From contig JACVSB010000073.1 in the NCBI GenBank assembly GCA_014534155.1, positions 1 to 7,762 of the forward strand: a stretch of DNA of 7,762 bases, in the 5' to 3' direction. The notes under the pieces are model-generated. The model had not been told where the DNA came from. It searched no databases and was given only the letters and a program-made list of their open reading frames with translations. The stretch comes from Thermoleophilia bacterium (GTDB lineage Bacteria; Actinomycetota; Thermoleophilia; Gaiellales; Gaiellaceae). Each line of letters begins with the position of its first letter. The stretch's first letter is position 1. Below, in pieces: positions 1-7,567 of this stretch. Made by a program: the position numbers and the translations under genes.

Positions 1-351
1 GCGCCCGATGTGCGGGTAGACCTCGCTGTAGCTCCCCTCGAGGTACGTGTTCGCGACGAGCGCAGGCCCGCCGTGCCCCGGTCCCGTGACGAAGATCGCG
101 TTCAGATCGTCGCGCTTGATCACGCGGTTCAGGTGCGCGTAGAGGAAGTTCAGGCCCGGGGTCGTGCCCCAGTGGCCGAGCAGCCGCGGCTTCACGTGCT
201 CGAGCCGGAGCGGCTCGCGCAGGAGCGGGTTGTCCAGCAGGTAGATCTGCCCCACCGAGAGGTAGTTGGCGGCGCGCCAGTAGGCGTCGAGGAGGCGAAG
301 CTCCTCGTGGGAGGAGGCGGGGCGGGCGCGGGGCTCGGCCGTCTGGCTCAC
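1..351 (-). CDS. xfp: Phosphoketolase (xylulose-5-phosphate/fructose-6-phosphate), N-terminal part, cut by window edge
   Basis: Thiamine-diphosphate enzyme that cleaves xylulose-5-P or fructose-6-P with phosphate to give acetyl-phosphate plus glyceraldehyde-3-P or erythrose-4-P; cytosolic. Only the first 117 codons are present, of a family usually near 800 residues. The translated minus strand shows the classic N-terminal signature: [18 protein letters not shown] (residues 21-38), [20 protein letters not shown] (50-69) and [17 protein letters not shown] (90-106). His60 in GHWGT and His93 in GPGHG correspond to the conserved active-site histidines of the family. The start is GTG at 351-349, overlapping the stop of the upstream glycosyltransferase in a GTGA junction. 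A GGGAAG stretch (361-366) lies 9 nt upstream, and there is no in-frame ATG further in. The remainder lies beyond position 1, so an intact 3' end cannot be confirmed. Confidence 0.95.
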   Translation of the reverse strand, partial: MSQTAEPRARPASSHEELRLLDAYWRAANYLSVGQIYLLDNPLLREPLRLEHVKPRLLGHWGTTPGLNFLYAHLNRVIKRDDLNAIFVTGPGHGGPALVANTYLEGSYSEVYPHIGR

Positions 352-1790
352 GTGAGGAGTCTTCCCAATACGTCCGCGTAGAGCGCGAGGTGGGTGTCGC
401 CGAGGAGCTCACGGGTCGCCCGCTCGCGCGCGTTCCGCCCGAGGCGCCCGGCCTCGGCGGGGTCGCGAAGGAGCGCCTCCACGGCATTCCCGAACGCCTC
501 CAGGTCGCGGGGGTCCGAGACGAGCAGGCCCTGCTCGCCATCCTCGATCTGATTCACGATCCCGCCGACAGCGCTCGCGACGACCGGCGTCCCCTTCCAC
601 ATCGCCTCCGCGACGGTGAGGCCGAACCCCTCGGCGAGACTCTTCTGGCAGGCGATCGTCGCGTGGCGCTGCAGCGCGTTCACGAGCGCGGCCGCCTCAT
701 CCGGATCGGTCATCGGCGTGCAGGCCAGGTGGACGCGGCTCCGGGCCTCGTGCGACAGGCGGCGCCAGCGCCGGATGCAGTCGGCGTAGACCTCCGCCGC
801 CTCCGGGTCGTCCGCGACGCCGGTGACAGCCGGCCCCGCGAGGACGAGGTGCGCGCCGAGCGACGGATCCACGTACTCGGCGAAGCCCTCCATCACACCG
901 GCCATGTCCTTCATGCCATCCCAGCGAGACGCTTGCACGACGAGAGGAGCGTCCGCAGGCGGCGGAGGCCCGAGTTGGACGAGATCGCAGCGGCGCGTGA
1001 TGCGCCCGCGCGTTCCGTCGCGGCGCGTGAACGGGACGACGGGTGGGTCGGCCGCGCCCTCGACGAGGCCGGCGTACCCGAGAGCAAGCCGGACGGTTCG
1101 CACCGACATCGGCTCGTTCTTCGCCGAGAACGGGTCGATCGACGGCGGGACCACGAAGGTCTTCTCCCTCTCGGCCCAGGGCGGCGCGAACTCGGGCCGG
1201 GAGAAGACGTACGCGTCGACGCCCTCGAGATACGGCCGCAGGAACTCCCACGAGCGGTCGCTCCACGGGTTCGGCTCGTCGACCCCGACATGGCAGCGCC
1301 AGATGACGCGGCGGCCGGCCGCGAGCAGCGAGGGTGCGAGGCCCGCCGTCTGCGGGTCGTGCAGGAGGACGACGTCGTCGGGCGCAAGCACATCGAGGAG
1401 CCCCTCCGCATTCCGGCGCGCGACCGCCTCGTAGTGTCCGCGCTCGGCCTCCCCGAGCTCTCCGCCGTCGCCCGGGCCCCCGTAGAGGCCGTTGTGGATC
1501 CGTTTCGTGATCGCGAAGAAGCCGGCGTCGCCGCGGATCACGAGCCAGCGCGTGTCGACGCCCGCTCCTCGCGCGTACGCAAGGAGCGTCTGAAGCATCT
1601 CGGCGACGCCGCCGCCGACGGCCGTCGAGTTCACGTTGACCACGGCCCGGTTGCCGAGCCGCTGACGCGTCGCCTCGGCGACGGCCTCGAACCGCGCCAT
1701 GCGCTCCGGCCCGACGAGCGGCTCGAAGCGCGCGGCGTCGAGCGCGTCGACCTCCACCTCCTGCAAGGGTGCTCCGAGAACGGTCGTCAC
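348..1790 (-). CDS. treT: GT4 glycosyltransferase, trehalose synthase TreT family
   Basis: Family GT4, GT-B fold, retaining glycosyltransferase. TreT enzymes reversibly join NDP-glucose and glucose to form trehalose in the cytosol. The 480-residue product shows [13 protein letters not shown] (54-66), HDPQ (144-147), IWRCHV (163-168), PPSIDP (215-220), SRWDGMKD (288-295, with the Arg/Lys pair that contacts donor phosphates) and [14 protein letters not shown] (387-400), which contains the GT4 EX7E motif (Glu387, Glu395). The last block is nearly diagnostic for TreT. The protein is longer than archaeal TreT (about 410-420), with extra residues around 235-285 between the two Rossmann domains. The start chosen is GTG at 1790, whose GTGA overlaps the permease stop. 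The frame stays open to 1904, but that would run into permease coding sequence. The only GGAGG (1804-1808) is 13 nt away, so initiation is probably coupled. A different donor or acceptor specificity is possible; membership of the family is much surer than the substrate. Confidence 0.85.
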   Translation of the reverse strand: MTTVLGAPLQEVEVDALDAARFEPLVGPERMARFEAVAEATRQRLGNRAVVNVNSTAVGGGVAEMLQTLLAYARGAGVDTRWLVIRGDAGFFAITKRIHNGLYGGPGDGGELGEAERGHYEAVARRNAEGLLDVLAPDDVVLLHDPQTAGLAPSLLAAGRRVIWRCHVGVDEPNPWSDRSWEFLRPYLEGVDAYVFSRPEFAPPWAEREKTFVVPPSIDPFSAKNEPMSVRTVRLALGYAGLVEGAADPPVVPFTRRDGTRGRITRRCDLVQLGPPPPADAPLVVQASRWDGMKDMAGVMEGFAEYVDPSLGAHLVLAGPAVTGVADDPEAAEVYADCIRRWRRLSHEARSRVHLACTPMTDPDEAAALVNALQRHATIACQKSLAEGFGLTVAEAMWKGTPVVASAVGGIVNQIEDGEQGLLVSDPRDLEAFGNAVEALLRDPAEAGRLGRNARERATRELLGDTHLALYADVLGRLLT

Positions 1791-4780
1791 TCGTATCGAA
1801 GGGCCTCCGCCGGGTAGACGCGCGATGCGCGCAGAGCGGGGGCAAGCGTAGTCGCGAGCGCGACGACGTATACGACGAGGAAGATGACGACGAGGTTCGC
1901 CCACGGGACGACGAAGGTCAGGTTGTCCCAGCTCGGCTCGCTCTGGGAGTCGCGGATGACGTTCCAGGAGACGACGAGGCCGAGCACGAAGCCGACGAGG
2001 ATCGACGTCCCCGCGATGAAGGAGGACTCGAGCAGGAAGCTGAGCTGCACCATCCCCCGCCGGAAGCCGATCGCCCGCAGGACGCCGATCTGCTGCCGTC
2101 GCTCGACGACGGAGCGGGCCGCGATGACGCCGAGGGCGGCGACGCCGACGACGAGGCCGAGGCCCATGAAGCCCTGGACGAGGCGGTTGAACGTGATGCT
2201 CGCGCTCATCGCGTCGGCGACGAGCTCGGCGTACGCGTCCGCCTCCACCCCGTTGGCCAGGAACGCGCTCTCGATCCGTCCGGCGGCCGCCGCGGGGTCG
2301 ACGCCGTCGCGAAGCGCGAACACGTGCACCGTGGGCGGGACGCGCTCCCCGAATGCTCTCTCGAGCGTTCGCTGTGACGTCGAGATCCCGGCCATCTCCA
2401 GCGGCACGGTGTCCGCGAGGACGGCGATGACCTCGAGCGACACCTCCTGTGAGGTCTGGGGGTCACGGACAACGACTTCGACGGGCCGGAAGCTCTCGTC
2501 CTCGACGTAGAAGCCGGAGAGCCGGAAGTCAGGCGGGACGCCGAAGTTGAAGTTGGAGCGCCGGGGGACGATCGTCGGGTCGACGACGGCCAGGCCCGGC
2601 CGGGCGGCGAGCGCGCGCCAGACGTCCCGCTCCGATCTGTAGCCGTGGCCGATCGCTCCCAGCCCGTAGGTGGTGTGCCGGAGGAACGCGTCGTCCAGTC
2701 CCCGCGCGACGTAGTCCTGCGGCTCCGCGTCCGCGCCCTCCTGCCTCGCCTGGACCGGAAGGACGGACTCGCTCGCCGCGACCGAGACGTCCCGGCCGAG
2801 GTTGTCCGCGCGCGCGAGCGCAGCGTCGATATCCCTGATCGGGCTCGCCGGCGAGGAGGTCGCGCGCACGTCGAACCCTCCTCCGTAGAGCCCGACGTCG
2901 TCGAAGGCGTTCATGAACGCCCCCGACGTCGTCGCTCCGACGACGAGCGTGAAGACGACGAGCGTGAACATCGCCAGGGTCACGCCCGTGCGGAAGCGGT
3001 CGCGGAGGGGGTACGCCATTGACATCTTGAACACGGGCGCGAGCGCCCGGACGCGGTACGCGACCCAGCCGATCGCGCCGATCAGCGCGTCCGCGTTGTG
3101 CATCAGGATCCAGGTCGAGCCGATGACGATCATCAGCCCGGCGACGATGAAGATGGAGAAGTTCGTCTTCGGGTCGCCGAGGATCCAGTCGCTCATCGGG
3201 AGCAGGAACCAGACGAGCAGGATCGTGCCCCCGGCGGTCCGCGCCACGCGTTCCGAGGCGCCGGCGGCGCGTGCGAGCGGGACGAAGCTGAGGATGACGA
3301 GTGCGACACCGAGGCTGAACGTGACGGCGTCGTCCGCGCGGGCACCGGAGAGCGCGAGAAGGGCACCGACGACGAGCGCCGCCGTGCCGAGGAGCCACCG
3401 CCGCCTCCCACGCTTCCTCGCGGGGGGCTCCGGCAGGTTCCTGATCGCGGTCACGATGTTCATCCGGCTCACGCGCCAGGCGGAGAGCCCGACGACGAGG
3501 AAGGTGAGGAGCACCCCGACCGCGTACGCGACGACCACACTCCTCGGGCTGACCGAGTAGGCGATCTCGAGGTCGGTCGAGGCGGCGAACGCACCCGCCA
3601 TCACGATCACCATGACGTAGGCGACGGCGATGCCGACGAGTGCGCCGACCGCGGCGGCGAGGAGCGCGTACGCGACGCCCTCGTAGAGGAACGTCTGCAC
3701 CAGGTGGCCGCGCCGCGTCCCGACGGCCCGCGCGATCCCGAGCTCCGCGCGCCGCTCGGCCGCGAGCATGACGAAGATGAGGAAGATCAGGAGGAGCCCC
3801 GCGGCGATCGAGAACGAGCCGAAGGTGGTGAAGAACGACATGAACTGGCTCCCCGCCAGATCGGCGGTCTCGAGCGCGTCCGCCTTCGCCGCCTTCGCCT
3901 CGAGCCCCAGGCGCGAGAGGGTGGGCCCGAGCGCCGCGATCACCTCGTCGCTCGCGCCGGCTCCGTCGATCTCGCCGCCGCGGTTCGAGACGAGGACGTG
4001 CTTGATCTGGCCGGGCTGCCCGACGAGCTCCTGAGCGGCGGGAAGCGAAACGAGAACGGCCGGGCCGTCGGCGCCGGTGCCGCGGAAGCGGACGACCGCC
4101 TTCACCCGCGCGGGCTGCATGCGTTCGCCGGCGAGCAGGCGGAGCGAGTCCCCCGCGCGAGCCCGGAGCTCGTCCGCGCCCTCGGCGTTCAGGAACACCT
4201 CACGCGGGCCGAGGTCCGCGAGCGAGACCGTGTCGCCGCCGAGCGCGCGGATCTCGTCGAAGCCCCGGGCGAGCGCTCGGGGCTCGCTTCCGAAGAGGGT
4301 CACTCGCGGCTCGTTCTGGCGGCTCGAGGCGTCCTGGACCGCGATCGTCTCGACCACGGCGGGCGCGACGCCGCCCACGAGCGGCGAGCGGCTGAGCGCG
4401 TCCGCCACCTCCCGGTAGTGACCCTCGGGGAAGTACCGGATCCCCGCGGCCTCGACCGTGCCCTCCATGAGCTGGACGTCCGCGCCCGCGGCGGAGATCA
4501 CCTCGTCGGTCTGGCCGAGCGAGACGACGGCCGTCTGCCGGATCGTGTGGCTCATGGTGTCCCCCGTGGCCAGCGCGGCGGCGATGATCGCCGTTCCGAG
4601 CATGAGCCCGGTTACGATGAGCGCGCTCCGGCCCGGCCGCCGGCGGACGTTCCGGACGCCGAGACGGACGAATACCCTGTTCCGCACGGCGACCACGGCG
4701 AGCGCGGCGAGCGCGGCGCCGACGATGCCCGCGAGGACGAGGGCGAGCGCGCCGACGGGGATGCCGAAGAGCTCGTGCAT
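1787..4780 (-). CDS. ABC transporter permease, FtsX/MacB type, two FtsX modules
   Basis: Membrane subunit of a type VII (MacB/LolCDE/FtsX-like) ABC system, working with the ATPase encoded just upstream. Such systems transmit mechanical force to extracytoplasmic substrates (lipoproteins, peptides, antibiotics) instead of forming a classic channel. The 997 residues contain: a hydrophobic segment at 8-32; a helix at 51-72 after the basic VRNVRRRPGRS; an extracytoplasmic domain at about 75-310; FtsX module 1 with helices near 317-341, 366-396 and 414-434, with ERRAELGIARAVGTRRG (342-358) as coupling segment; about four linker helices between 462 and 562; a helix at 598-617; a second extracytoplasmic domain at about 620-860; and FtsX module 2 with helices near 868-889, 913-940 and 957-981, with coupling segment ERRQQIGVLRAIGFRRG (893-909). 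The end, YPAEALRYE, is typical of the family. The ATG at 4780 overlaps the preceding TGA (TGATG). No lipid-binding or periplasmic adaptor gene is nearby. Substrate unknown. Confidence 0.9.
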   Translation of the reverse strand: MHELFGIPVGALALVLAGIVGAALAALAVVAVRNRVFVRLGVRNVRRRPGRSALIVTGLMLGTAIIAAALATGDTMSHTIRQTAVVSLGQTDEVISAAGADVQLMEGTVEAAGIRYFPEGHYREVADALSRSPLVGGVAPAVVETIAVQDASSRQNEPRVTLFGSEPRALARGFDEIRALGGDTVSLADLGPREVFLNAEGADELRARAGDSLRLLAGERMQPARVKAVVRFRGTGADGPAVLVSLPAAQELVGQPGQIKHVLVSNRGGEIDGAGASDEVIAALGPTLSRLGLEAKAAKADALETADLAGSQFMSFFTTFGSFSIAAGLLLIFLIFVMLAAERRAELGIARAVGTRRGHLVQTFLYEGVAYALLAAAVGALVGIAVAYVMVIVMAGAFAASTDLEIAYSVSPRSVVVAYAVGVLLTFLVVGLSAWRVSRMNIVTAIRNLPEPPARKRGRRRWLLGTAALVVGALLALSGARADDAVTFSLGVALVILSFVPLARAAGASERVARTAGGTILLVWFLLPMSDWILGDPKTNFSIFIVAGLMIVIGSTWILMHNADALIGAIGWVAYRVRALAPVFKMSMAYPLRDRFRTGVTLAMFTLVVFTLVVGATTSGAFMNAFDDVGLYGGGFDVRATSSPASPIRDIDAALARADNLGRDVSVAASESVLPVQARQEGADAEPQDYVARGLDDAFLRHTTYGLGAIGHGYRSERDVWRALAARPGLAVVDPTIVPRRSNFNFGVPPDFRLSGFYVEDESFRPVEVVVRDPQTSQEVSLEVIAVLADTVPLEMAGISTSQRTLERAFGERVPPTVHVFALRDGVDPAAAAGRIESAFLANGVEADAYAELVADAMSASITFNRLVQGFMGLGLVVGVAALGVIAARSVVERRQQIGVLRAIGFRRGMVQLSFLLESSFIAGTSILVGFVLGLVVSWNVIRDSQSEPSWDNLTFVVPWANLVVIFLVVYVVALATTLAPALRASRVYPAEALRYE

Positions 4781-5097
4781 CAGCCGATCGTGACCCCCGG
4801 CGTGTCGACGACCCGAACCTCGTACGTCTCCCGTCCCGGCGGAGAGCGGAAGAAGGTGACGAACCGCTGCACCTGCTCGGCGTAGAAGCCGCTCGCGAGG
4901 CCGGCCTCGGCCGCCTCCTCGTCCGTCCAGAGCGTGATGATCATCCCCTTGCCGTCCGGCGTCGCGAGGACGTAGGCGCCCTCGTAGCCGGGCTCCTCAC
5001 GCAGGGCCGGAACGACTTGCCGGCGAAAGAGCTCGACTGCGTCGTCCACGCTCGTCCGCACGCTGTCGATCTCCGCGAGTGTCACTCGTGCGACCAT
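4780..5097 (-). CDS. Small ABM-like (dimeric alpha+beta barrel) protein between ABC ATPase and permease
   Basis: A 105-residue soluble protein with no signal peptide or membrane helix. The pattern [10 protein letters not shown]... [21 protein letters not shown] ...[20 protein letters not shown] (beta, amphipathic helix, two beta strands, helix, beta) resembles the antibiotic-biosynthesis-monooxygenase/EthD-like ferredoxin-fold superfamily. That is a resemblance by eye, not a database hit. Members can be cofactor-free oxygenases, haem-handling proteins or simple ligand-binding dimers; no catalytic residue can be assigned here. The ATG at 5097 is supported by a strong Shine-Dalgarno GGAGGTGA 5 nt upstream. 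The first 101 bases overlap the 3' end of the ATPase gene in another frame, and its stop overlaps the permease ATG. Placement between the two transporter subunits suggests a role tied to transport, for example substrate binding or modification (inference). Confidence 0.75.
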   Translation of the reverse strand: MVARVTLAEIDSVRTSVDDAVELFRRQVVPALREEPGYEGAYVLATPDGKGMIITLWTDEEAAEAGLASGFYAEQVQRFVTFFRSPPGRETYEVRVVDTPGVTIG

Positions 5098-5833
5098 CGC
5101 TCACCTCCAGTAGCTCCTCCTCGACGACCTCGCCGTCCAGCATCCGGATCAGGCGATCCGTCTTTCGCCCGACGGCGATGTCGTGCGTGACGATGACGAA
5201 GGAGAGCCCGCGCTCCCGATTCAACCTCCGCATGAGCCCGCTGATCTCCTCCGCGTTCTCGCTGTCCAGGTCGCCTGTCGGCTCGTCCGCCCACACGATC
5301 GCCGGCTCGTTGACGAGCGCTCTGGCGATCGTCACGCGCTGGCGCTGACCCCCAGAAAGCTCCTCCGGCACGTGCGAGGCGCGCGCGGCGAGGCCGACCA
5401 TCTCCAGCGCCTCGAGTGCCCGCCGGCGCGCCTCTCGTGCCGGCACGCGGGAGACGAGGAGGGGGAGCTCCACGTTCTCGACGGAGGTCAGGACCGGCAT
5501 CAGGTTGTAGAACTGGAAGACGAAACCCATGCGGCGCGCGCGGTAGTCCGTCCGCTCCCGGTCCGACATCTCGCTCAGCGGCACGCCCTCGATCAGGATC
5601 TCGCCGGCATCGATCGCATCCAGGCCCGAGAGGCAGTTGAGGAGCGTCGTCTTCCCGCAGCCGCTCGGGCCCATCACGGCGACCATCTCGCCGCGGCGGA
5701 TCGCGAGGTCGACGCCGCGGAGCGCGTTCACCTGTACCTTCCCGCTGTCGTACGTCCGGTGGACGCCCCTCGCTTCGACGATGAGATCGGGGCGCGCGCT
5801 CTCGCGTCCGGTCACGTCGGTCGTTGCCGGCAT
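4997..5833 (-). CDS. ABC transporter ATP-binding protein, MacB/LolD type
   Basis: Cytoplasmic ATPase that powers the FtsX-type permease downstream. All nucleotide-binding motifs are intact in the 278-residue product: Walker A GPSGCGKT (55-62), Q-loop Gln107 in [13 protein letters not shown], signature LSGGQ (159-163), Walker B IVWADE (179-184) followed by PTGDLD, and H-loop His217 in VTHD. The FQFYNLMP and [10 protein letters not shown] wording is typical of the MacB/LolD/FtsE group. The start is ATG 5833, with GGGGAG (5842-5847) 8 nt upstream, and the previous gene stops 5 bp before it. The fold should end near residue 243 (EEELLEV). A further 35 Arg-rich, low-complexity residues follow, overlapping the next gene by 101 bp. 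That tail looks like out-of-frame reading and may reflect a lost stop or a frameshift. Confidence 0.95.
   Translation of the reverse strand: MPATTDVTGRESARPDLIVEARGVHRTYDSGKVQVNALRGVDLAIRRGEMVAVMGPSGCGKTTLLNCLSGLDAIDAGEILIEGVPLSEMSDRERTDYRARRMGFVFQFYNLMPVLTSVENVELPLLVSRVPAREARRRALEALEMVGLAARASHVPEELSGGQRQRVTIARALVNEPAIVWADEPTGDLDSENAEEISGLMRRLNRERGLSFVIVTHDIAVGRKTDRLIRMLDGEVVEEELLEVSDGRTSDTRGDRQRADERGRRSRALSPASRSGPA
5101..5108 (-). promoter_or_regulatory. Strong ribosome binding site for the ABM-like gene, inside the ATPase gene
   Basis: The minus strand reads GGAGGTGA, followed by GCG-dependent spacing to ATG 5097 (4-5 nt). This near-perfect anti-16S match fixes the start of the ABM-like gene and shows that the 101-bp overlap with the ATPase reading frame is used for translation of the smaller gene. 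Confidence 0.75.
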
Positions 5834-5838
5834 CCCGC

Positions 5839-6162
5839 TCACTCCCCTGCGCCGCCCGTTCCCACGGGCGCGCCGTCGCGCTCCCAGCTCCAGACCTCGC
5901 GCGTGAGGCGGGGGATCCCGTCCAGGATCCGCTCCCACCGGGCGAACACGCCCGCCGCGTCTCCGGCCCCGGCGACCATGCGGACGAGGGCGTTCACCCG
6001 GCCGCCCTCGAAGACGAACACCGCCTGCTCGTCCGAGAGGTAGACCGTGTGGCGCTCGAGGTCGAGCGCGGCGGGGTCGAACGGCGGTCCCTGCTCGATC
6101 AGCTCCCGCGCCCGGTCGGCGCAGTTCGGCTTCAGCTTCGCGACCACGGCTACCCGTTGCAT
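5839..6162 (-). CDS. Small conserved-looking protein, possible dimeric alpha+beta barrel
   Basis: A 107-residue soluble protein of unknown function, without signal peptide or membrane segments. It opens with a beta strand ([12 protein letters not shown]), then a helix ([17 protein letters not shown]), the [20 protein letters not shown] strand pair, a helix around [17 protein letters not shown], and a final strand REVWSWERD. This layout resembles small ferredoxin-fold dimers, but no named family can be asserted. The start chosen is ATG 6162, because GAGAGGAGG lies 4 nt upstream. An in-frame ATG at 6198 would add 12 residues but has no Shine-Dalgarno. The gene lies 38 bp after the oxidoreductase stop and 5 bp before the ATPase start, so it is co-transcribed with the transporter. 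It is the second small soluble protein next to the ATPase. Confidence 0.75.
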   Translation of the reverse strand: MQRVAVVAKLKPNCADRARELIEQGPPFDPAALDLERHTVYLSDEQAVFVFEGGRVNALVRMVAGAGDAAGVFARWERILDGIPRLTREVWSWERDGAPVGTGGAGE

Positions 6163-6166
6163 CGCG

Positions 6167-6175
6167 CCTCCTCTC
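6167..6175 (-). promoter_or_regulatory. Ribosome binding site deciding the start of the 107-residue gene
   Basis: The minus strand reads GAGAGGAGG, then CGCG, then ATG 6162. The match to the Shine-Dalgarno consensus favours this ATG over the in-frame ATG at 6198, which has none. Confidence 0.7.
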
Positions 6176-6200
6176 TCGTCGGACGTCGCCCCGCGCATCG

Positions 6201-7502
6201 TCAGCAGCCGCTGGGCACGCGCGCAGAGCGCGCCTTTCGGGATGACGGGCCCTCACCCACGGCAGCCCCGAAACCGTCGGCCGAGAGGTCGGTCTCCACC
6301 GAGAGCGCACCCGGCGGCGGGTCCGGGACGAGCGTCGGGACGTTCTGGCGCTCCGCGAGGAAGGGGGCCAGGTAGCGGCCCACGAGCTTGCCCGGCGGCC
6401 ACCAGAGCGCGTCGGAGGCCGCGAGCGAGGTGTCGCCGTGCCCGCCGCCGAGCTCGGCCCGCAGGTACGCGGGGACCCCTCCCGTGAGGAGCAGACCGCG
6501 GAGGACCGGCCGAAACGCGTCGGGGCGGAGGTCGGCGCCGGCCTCGGCGGCGATCGACTGCGCGACGGCGTCGGCCTGCTGCGCGGCGATCCCGCCCTGC
6601 TTGACCGGGAAGGTCGTCACGTCGCCTGCCGCCCAGACGCGCTCGAGACCGACCACCCTCCCGTGGTGGTCGGTAGGGACGAAGCCCTCGGCGTCGGTCG
6701 GAAGCCCCTCGATCTCGGTACCGCCGAGCCGGGGAAGCGCGACGACGCGGTCTGCCGGGATCGAACCCGTCGGAACGACGCTCACCTCCCCCTCCCCAGC
6801 GCGCACGACGTAGCGGCCGCAGAACGTGAAGACGTCGCGCTCGGCGAGGAGGCTGGAGACCGCCGCGCTTGCCGCCTCGCCGAAGATGGCGAGCGGGGCC
6901 GACTCGTGCGTGACGAGGGCGAGAGCGACGGGCGGCGTCTCACGGCGGCGGATGTGGGCGGCGGTCATGAGCGCGAGCTCGTAGAGCGGAAGCGGCCACG
7001 TGACCCCGCCGGGGACGGCGAAGACGAGCCGGGCGACCGCGCCCGTCTCGAGCTCGGCAAGCAGGAGGCGGAAGGCCTCGGCGTCGGCCGGGCCCCGGAA
7101 CGTGAGCGCGCCGGCAAGGGCCGCGCGCGGGTGCGCACCCGAGGCCACGACCAGCGCGTCGTAGGCGATCTCGGCTCCCGTCGTGGTCGTGGCGACGCGC
7201 GCATCGGCGTCCACCCTCGCCAGTCCGCCGGGCGTGAAGCGTGCGCCGACGCTCCCGGTGAGCTCCGCGAGCTCGAAGGCCTGGGCGCGGCCCTGCTCGA
7301 AGGGCTCGGCCACGGCGAGCGGCCGGTACCAGAAGTGGTGCTCGGGTGCGACGACCTCCACGTCCACGAGCTCCGCTGCGAGCGCCCGCAGGGCGAGCGT
7401 CGCCTCGAGCGCCGCGACGCCGCCGCCGGCGACGACGACGCGGAAGGGGGAGTGCCGACCCGCCCGCGCCGCCGTCCCGCCGAGCCCCTCCGTCTTCCCC
7501 AC
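6201..7502 (-). CDS. FAD/NAD(P)-dependent oxidoreductase, sulfide:quinone reductase/NDH-2-like fold
   Basis: Two-dinucleotide-binding-domain flavoprotein, 433 residues from the start chosen. The N-terminal FAD-binding strand and glycine loop is [15 protein letters not shown] (20-34). [14 protein letters not shown] (55-68), [18 protein letters not shown] (161-178) and the C-terminal FAD motif [16 protein letters not shown] (289-304) followed by [10 protein letters not shown] fit the sulfide:quinone reductase-like group. Those enzymes pass electrons from sulfide or NAD(P)H to quinone at the membrane. Only two cysteines are present (228 and the last residue, 433), so the redox-active cysteine set of true sulfide:quinone reductases appears absent; a different donor is likely. 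The GTG at 7502 is preferred because AGGGGAG lies 4 nt upstream. In-frame alternatives are ATG 7529, ATG 7556 and TTG 7586, each lacking a clear Shine-Dalgarno. It is the first gene of the minus-strand run. Confidence 0.85.
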   Translation of the reverse strand: MGKTEGLGGTAARAGRHSPFRVVVAGGGVAALEATLALRALAAELVDVEVVAPEHHFWYRPLAVAEPFEQGRAQAFELAELTGSVGARFTPGGLARVDADARVATTTTGAEIAYDALVVASGAHPRAALAGALTFRGPADAEAFRLLLAELETGAVARLVFAVPGGVTWPLPLYELALMTAAHIRRRETPPVALALVTHESAPLAIFGEAASAAVSSLLAERDVFTFCGRYVVRAGEGEVSVVPTGSIPADRVVALPRLGGTEIEGLPTDAEGFVPTDHHGRVVGLERVWAAGDVTTFPVKQGGIAAQQADAVAQSIAAEAGADLRPDAFRPVLRGLLLTGGVPAYLRAELGGGHGDTSLAASDALWWPPGKLVGRYLAPFLAERQNVPTLVPDPPPGALSVETDLSADGFGAAVGEGPSSRKARSARVPSGC

Positions 7503-7506
7503 GATT

Positions 7507-7514
7507 CTCCCCTC
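7507..7514 (-). promoter_or_regulatory. Ribosome binding site deciding the oxidoreductase start
   Basis: The minus strand reads GAGGGGAG, then AATC, then GTG 7502. It is the only purine-rich Shine-Dalgarno-like stretch ahead of any candidate start of the oxidoreductase, so it favours GTG 7502 over the upstream ATG or TTG codons. The spacing of 4 nt is on the short side. Confidence 0.55.
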
Positions 7515-7567
7515 GCTCGTTTCGGGCATCGTGGAAGCGACAGGCGCGCGCGCCATCCGGAGAGGCG

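Noticed and set aside
390..1817. Long plus-strand open frame (475 codons) antisense to the glycosyltransferase
   Set aside because: Arg/Asp-rich composition without domain features; it mirrors the GC-biased codons of the TreT gene, whose motifs are clear on the minus strand.
1791..1904. N-terminal extension of the glycosyltransferase frame up to 1904
   Set aside because: Arg-rich residues unlike the family, overlapping permease coding sequence; the GTG at 1790 forms a GTGA junction and begins just before the conserved part.
3098..4885. Long plus-strand open frame (595 codons) antisense to the permease
   Set aside because: Low-complexity charged product typical of reading the opposite strand of a GC-rich gene; no hydrophobic core or motif, while the minus strand gives a clean FtsX permease.
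5183..6043. Plus-strand open frame opposite the ATPase and small gene
   Set aside because: Shadow of the ABC ATPase, which has every catalytic motif on the minus strand.
6219..6233. Inverted repeat GCGCGC-AGA-GCGCGC near the end of the oxidoreductase gene
   Set aside because: It lies inside coding sequence, has a 3-nt loop and no T-tract after it on the minus strand, so it is not supportable as a terminator; GC-rich alternating repeats arise easily here.
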